DNA of 64,000 nt, from positions 124,001-188,000 of the forward strand of contig CAIVEW010000068.1 in NCBI GenBank assembly GCA_903905065.1, written 5' to 3'. The DNA is from an uncultured Bacteroidota bacterium. Lineage in GTDB: Bacteria; Bacteroidota; Bacteroidia; Chitinophagales; Chitinophagaceae. Position 1 is the first letter of the stretch; every line of letters starts with the position of its first letter. Below, in pieces: positions 62,921-64,000 of the stretch. The notes below the pieces were generated by a model that was not told the DNA's origin, made no database searches, and was given only the letters and a program-made list of their open reading frames with translations. Position numbers and translations under genes: made by a program.

Positions 62921-63268
62921 TTAGGCCTGGTGCGACATTGCTTTCGATCTTCCGGCTAATACCTCCGTATTTGCATTTGTCCAGGTGTAAATGTCTTCCT
63001 GGTGCAGGTCGTTTCTGTCTTGTGGAGAACTTGCAATTACAATAACGTCATAGAGCAGTCCTTTATACTCATGGCTGAGCGCAGTTTCTGCATCATCAAA
63101 CAAAAGATAGAAAATGGTAAACCTGTTTTTACTATTCTGATCGAACGGCGCTATTGCAACACAGCTAATGACCGCGTCGCTTCCCTTATTGAAAGGTTTT
63201 CCTACGAGGTATTGGAACTCGGTACATAACTTTTCTGCTTCGGGTAATGTATATGGGGCCGTTTTCAT
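62921..63268 (-). CDS. Small cytoplasmic protein of unknown function
   Basis: A 115-residue protein beginning MKTAPYTLPEAEKLCTEF; the frame continues 51 bases upstream, but ATG 63268 gives a conventional start. There is no signal or helix. The body has regular alpha/beta character (QYLVGKPFNKGSDAVISCVAI, RFTIFYLLFDDAETALSHEYKGLLYDVIVIA). I do not recognise the family. It lies 103 bases upstream of the end of the DUF4294 gene's partner strand region and is transcribed in the same direction, so a shared transcript with DUF4294 is possible. Confidence 0.65.
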   Translation of the reverse strand: MKTAPYTLPEAEKLCTEFQYLVGKPFNKGSDAVISCVAIAPFDQNSKNRFTIFYLLFDDAETALSHEYKGLLYDVIVIASSPQDRNDLHQEDIYTWTNANTEVLAGRSKAMSHQA

Positions 63269-63371
63269 AATGGCTGAGATTTGCAACTGCCAATTTAGAT
63301 TATGTGCAGGAACCAACAAAAAATAACGCTAAAATAACAGGAGATTAACGAACAAATGTTTATTGTGTTTT

Positions 63372-63950
63372 TTATGGGTTTGTGGCAAAACTATCTGGCA
63401 ATGGATAGCCCAGCTCCAGCATAATGTTCTCAAGATCAGGTTCTGACGCAGGCTTGTAAGTTTTATTCAGGTTCATTCCATTCAGCCTGGCCCATAGCTG
63501 CCATTTCATAGCAACCATCGGATTTTTAAATTTAGTTAACATATAGTATATGTTTTCATTAGTCTGGCGGGCAATTAATTTCATCAATAGCACGCCTTGT
63601 GTAACGTTCAGATCTTTTATTTTGTCCTCAAACAAAGAGCGCATTTCATCTTCTTTAGCATCAATATATTTCCGCCGTTCCTTTTTACTAGTTCCAGGTT
63701 CATTGTCTTTGGCATTTATATCGTTGAATAATTTTGTGGCCGCATTGACGTAAGGCAGGACCGTGGTTACGTAAAACTTCATCTGATTATAGTGGTATCG
63801 GTCTGCGTCAGTGCGCCATTTTGCTGTTACTTTCACTGTGTTAAGCTGCACTGTATATGCGGTATCCGTCTTTACAGTGTCAACTGCATTCTGCCCGGCA
63901 CAAGCGGCCGCGAAAAAAAATAAGTAAGCAAACAAAATGGACTTCTTCAT
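63372..63950 (-). CDS. DUF4294-domain periplasmic protein
   Basis: A 192-residue protein with signal peptide MKKSILFAYLFFFAAACAGQ; the Cys before AGQ could also mark a lipoprotein (AAC). The mature part carries the DUF4294 pattern: VQLNTVKVTAKWRTDADRYHYN, FYVTTVLPYVNAATKLFNDIN, KKERRKYIDAKEDEMRSLFEDKIKDL, TQGVLLMKLIARQTNENIYYML and a final GAxxW-like KWQLWARLNGMNL. It is conserved in Bacteroidota; its function is unknown. A perfect -7 element lies 26 bases upstream. Confidence 0.88.
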   Translation of the reverse strand: MKKSILFAYLFFFAAACAGQNAVDTVKTDTAYTVQLNTVKVTAKWRTDADRYHYNQMKFYVTTVLPYVNAATKLFNDINAKDNEPGTSKKERRKYIDAKEDEMRSLFEDKIKDLNVTQGVLLMKLIARQTNENIYYMLTKFKNPMVAMKWQLWARLNGMNLNKTYKPASEPDLENIMLELGYPLPDSFATNP

Positions 63951-63976
63951 GAAAGCATGTAACTCAAGATCTGTAC

Positions 63977-63984
63977 CAAATGTA
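63977..63984 (-). promoter_or_regulatory. -7 promoter element TACATTTG before the DUF4294 gene
   Basis: This is a perfect TAnnTTTG on the minus strand, 26 bases upstream of the ATG at 63950. The -33 element would fall outside the window. Confidence 0.45.
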
Positions 63985-64000
63985 TTTATCCGGGTCGGCA

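Overview
The window reads as a chromosomal segment of a Bacteroidota bacterium, probably a Chitinophagales/Chitinophagaceae-like environmental species (inference). The evidence is type IX secretion (T9SS) parts (PorQ, PorT and a PorE-like TPR-PD40-OmpA protein), five secreted proteins ending in the T9SS type A sorting domain (PNP motif), TPR-fused sensor kinases, TonB-dependent outer-membrane uptake, and repeated TAnnTTTG promoter -7 elements. No phage, transposase, integrase, CRISPR array, tRNA or rRNA gene was seen.

Layout. 1-10.2 kb: the 3' end of ftsH, a PAS histidine kinase, a lipoprotein, prfC, a two-helix membrane protein, purine nucleoside phosphorylase, a large putative porin and a TPR lipoprotein. 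10.3-12.3 kb: a TPR histidine kinase. 12.4-17.8 kb (minus strand): a vitamin B12 uptake operon made of a promoter, a cobalamin riboswitch, a DUF4465 protein, a second T9SS cargo, a BtuG-like beta-propeller lipoprotein and a BtuB-like TonB receptor. 17.8-30.4 kb (minus strand): a MarR regulator and, upstream of it, what I regard as the most interesting locus. In transcription order it holds a TPR histidine kinase, a receiver-only response regulator, a membrane-anchored HEAT-repeat protein, two tandem processive-type family 2 glycosyltransferases, a 968-residue TPR plus YaiO-like outer-membrane barrel, and a DUF4838 glycosidase-like lipoprotein. The parts match those of synthase-dependent exopolysaccharide systems (Pga/Bcs/Pel logic), but the combination is not one of the named systems I know.

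30.7-42.4 kb: an Ig-like T9SS cargo, an ECF sigma factor behind a structured leader, rsmE, a DUF4159 gene, an acyltransferase split by one nonsense codon, a GT2 gene, an FAD oxidoreductase, maf, a UbiA-family prenyltransferase, porQ and fabI. 42.6-47.8 kb: a signalling cassette of a LytTR response regulator, a TPR hybrid kinase with REC and Hpt domains, and a stand-alone receiver. 47.8-64 kb: a PorE-like protein, an NHL/fibronectin T9SS protein, a DUF2130 protein, a thiolase, PorT, a tandem ncRNA-like repeat, an EGF-like lipoprotein, a 2087-residue repeat adhesin, a small unknown and a DUF4294 protein.

Functional threads: cell-surface delivery (T9SS machinery and cargo), regulated envelope polysaccharide export, and B12 capture in which two surface proteins seem to be T9SS-delivered. 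Several intergenic regions hold perfect 28-33 bp palindromes or hairpins of unknown role. All family names come from reading the proteins; no database search was run.
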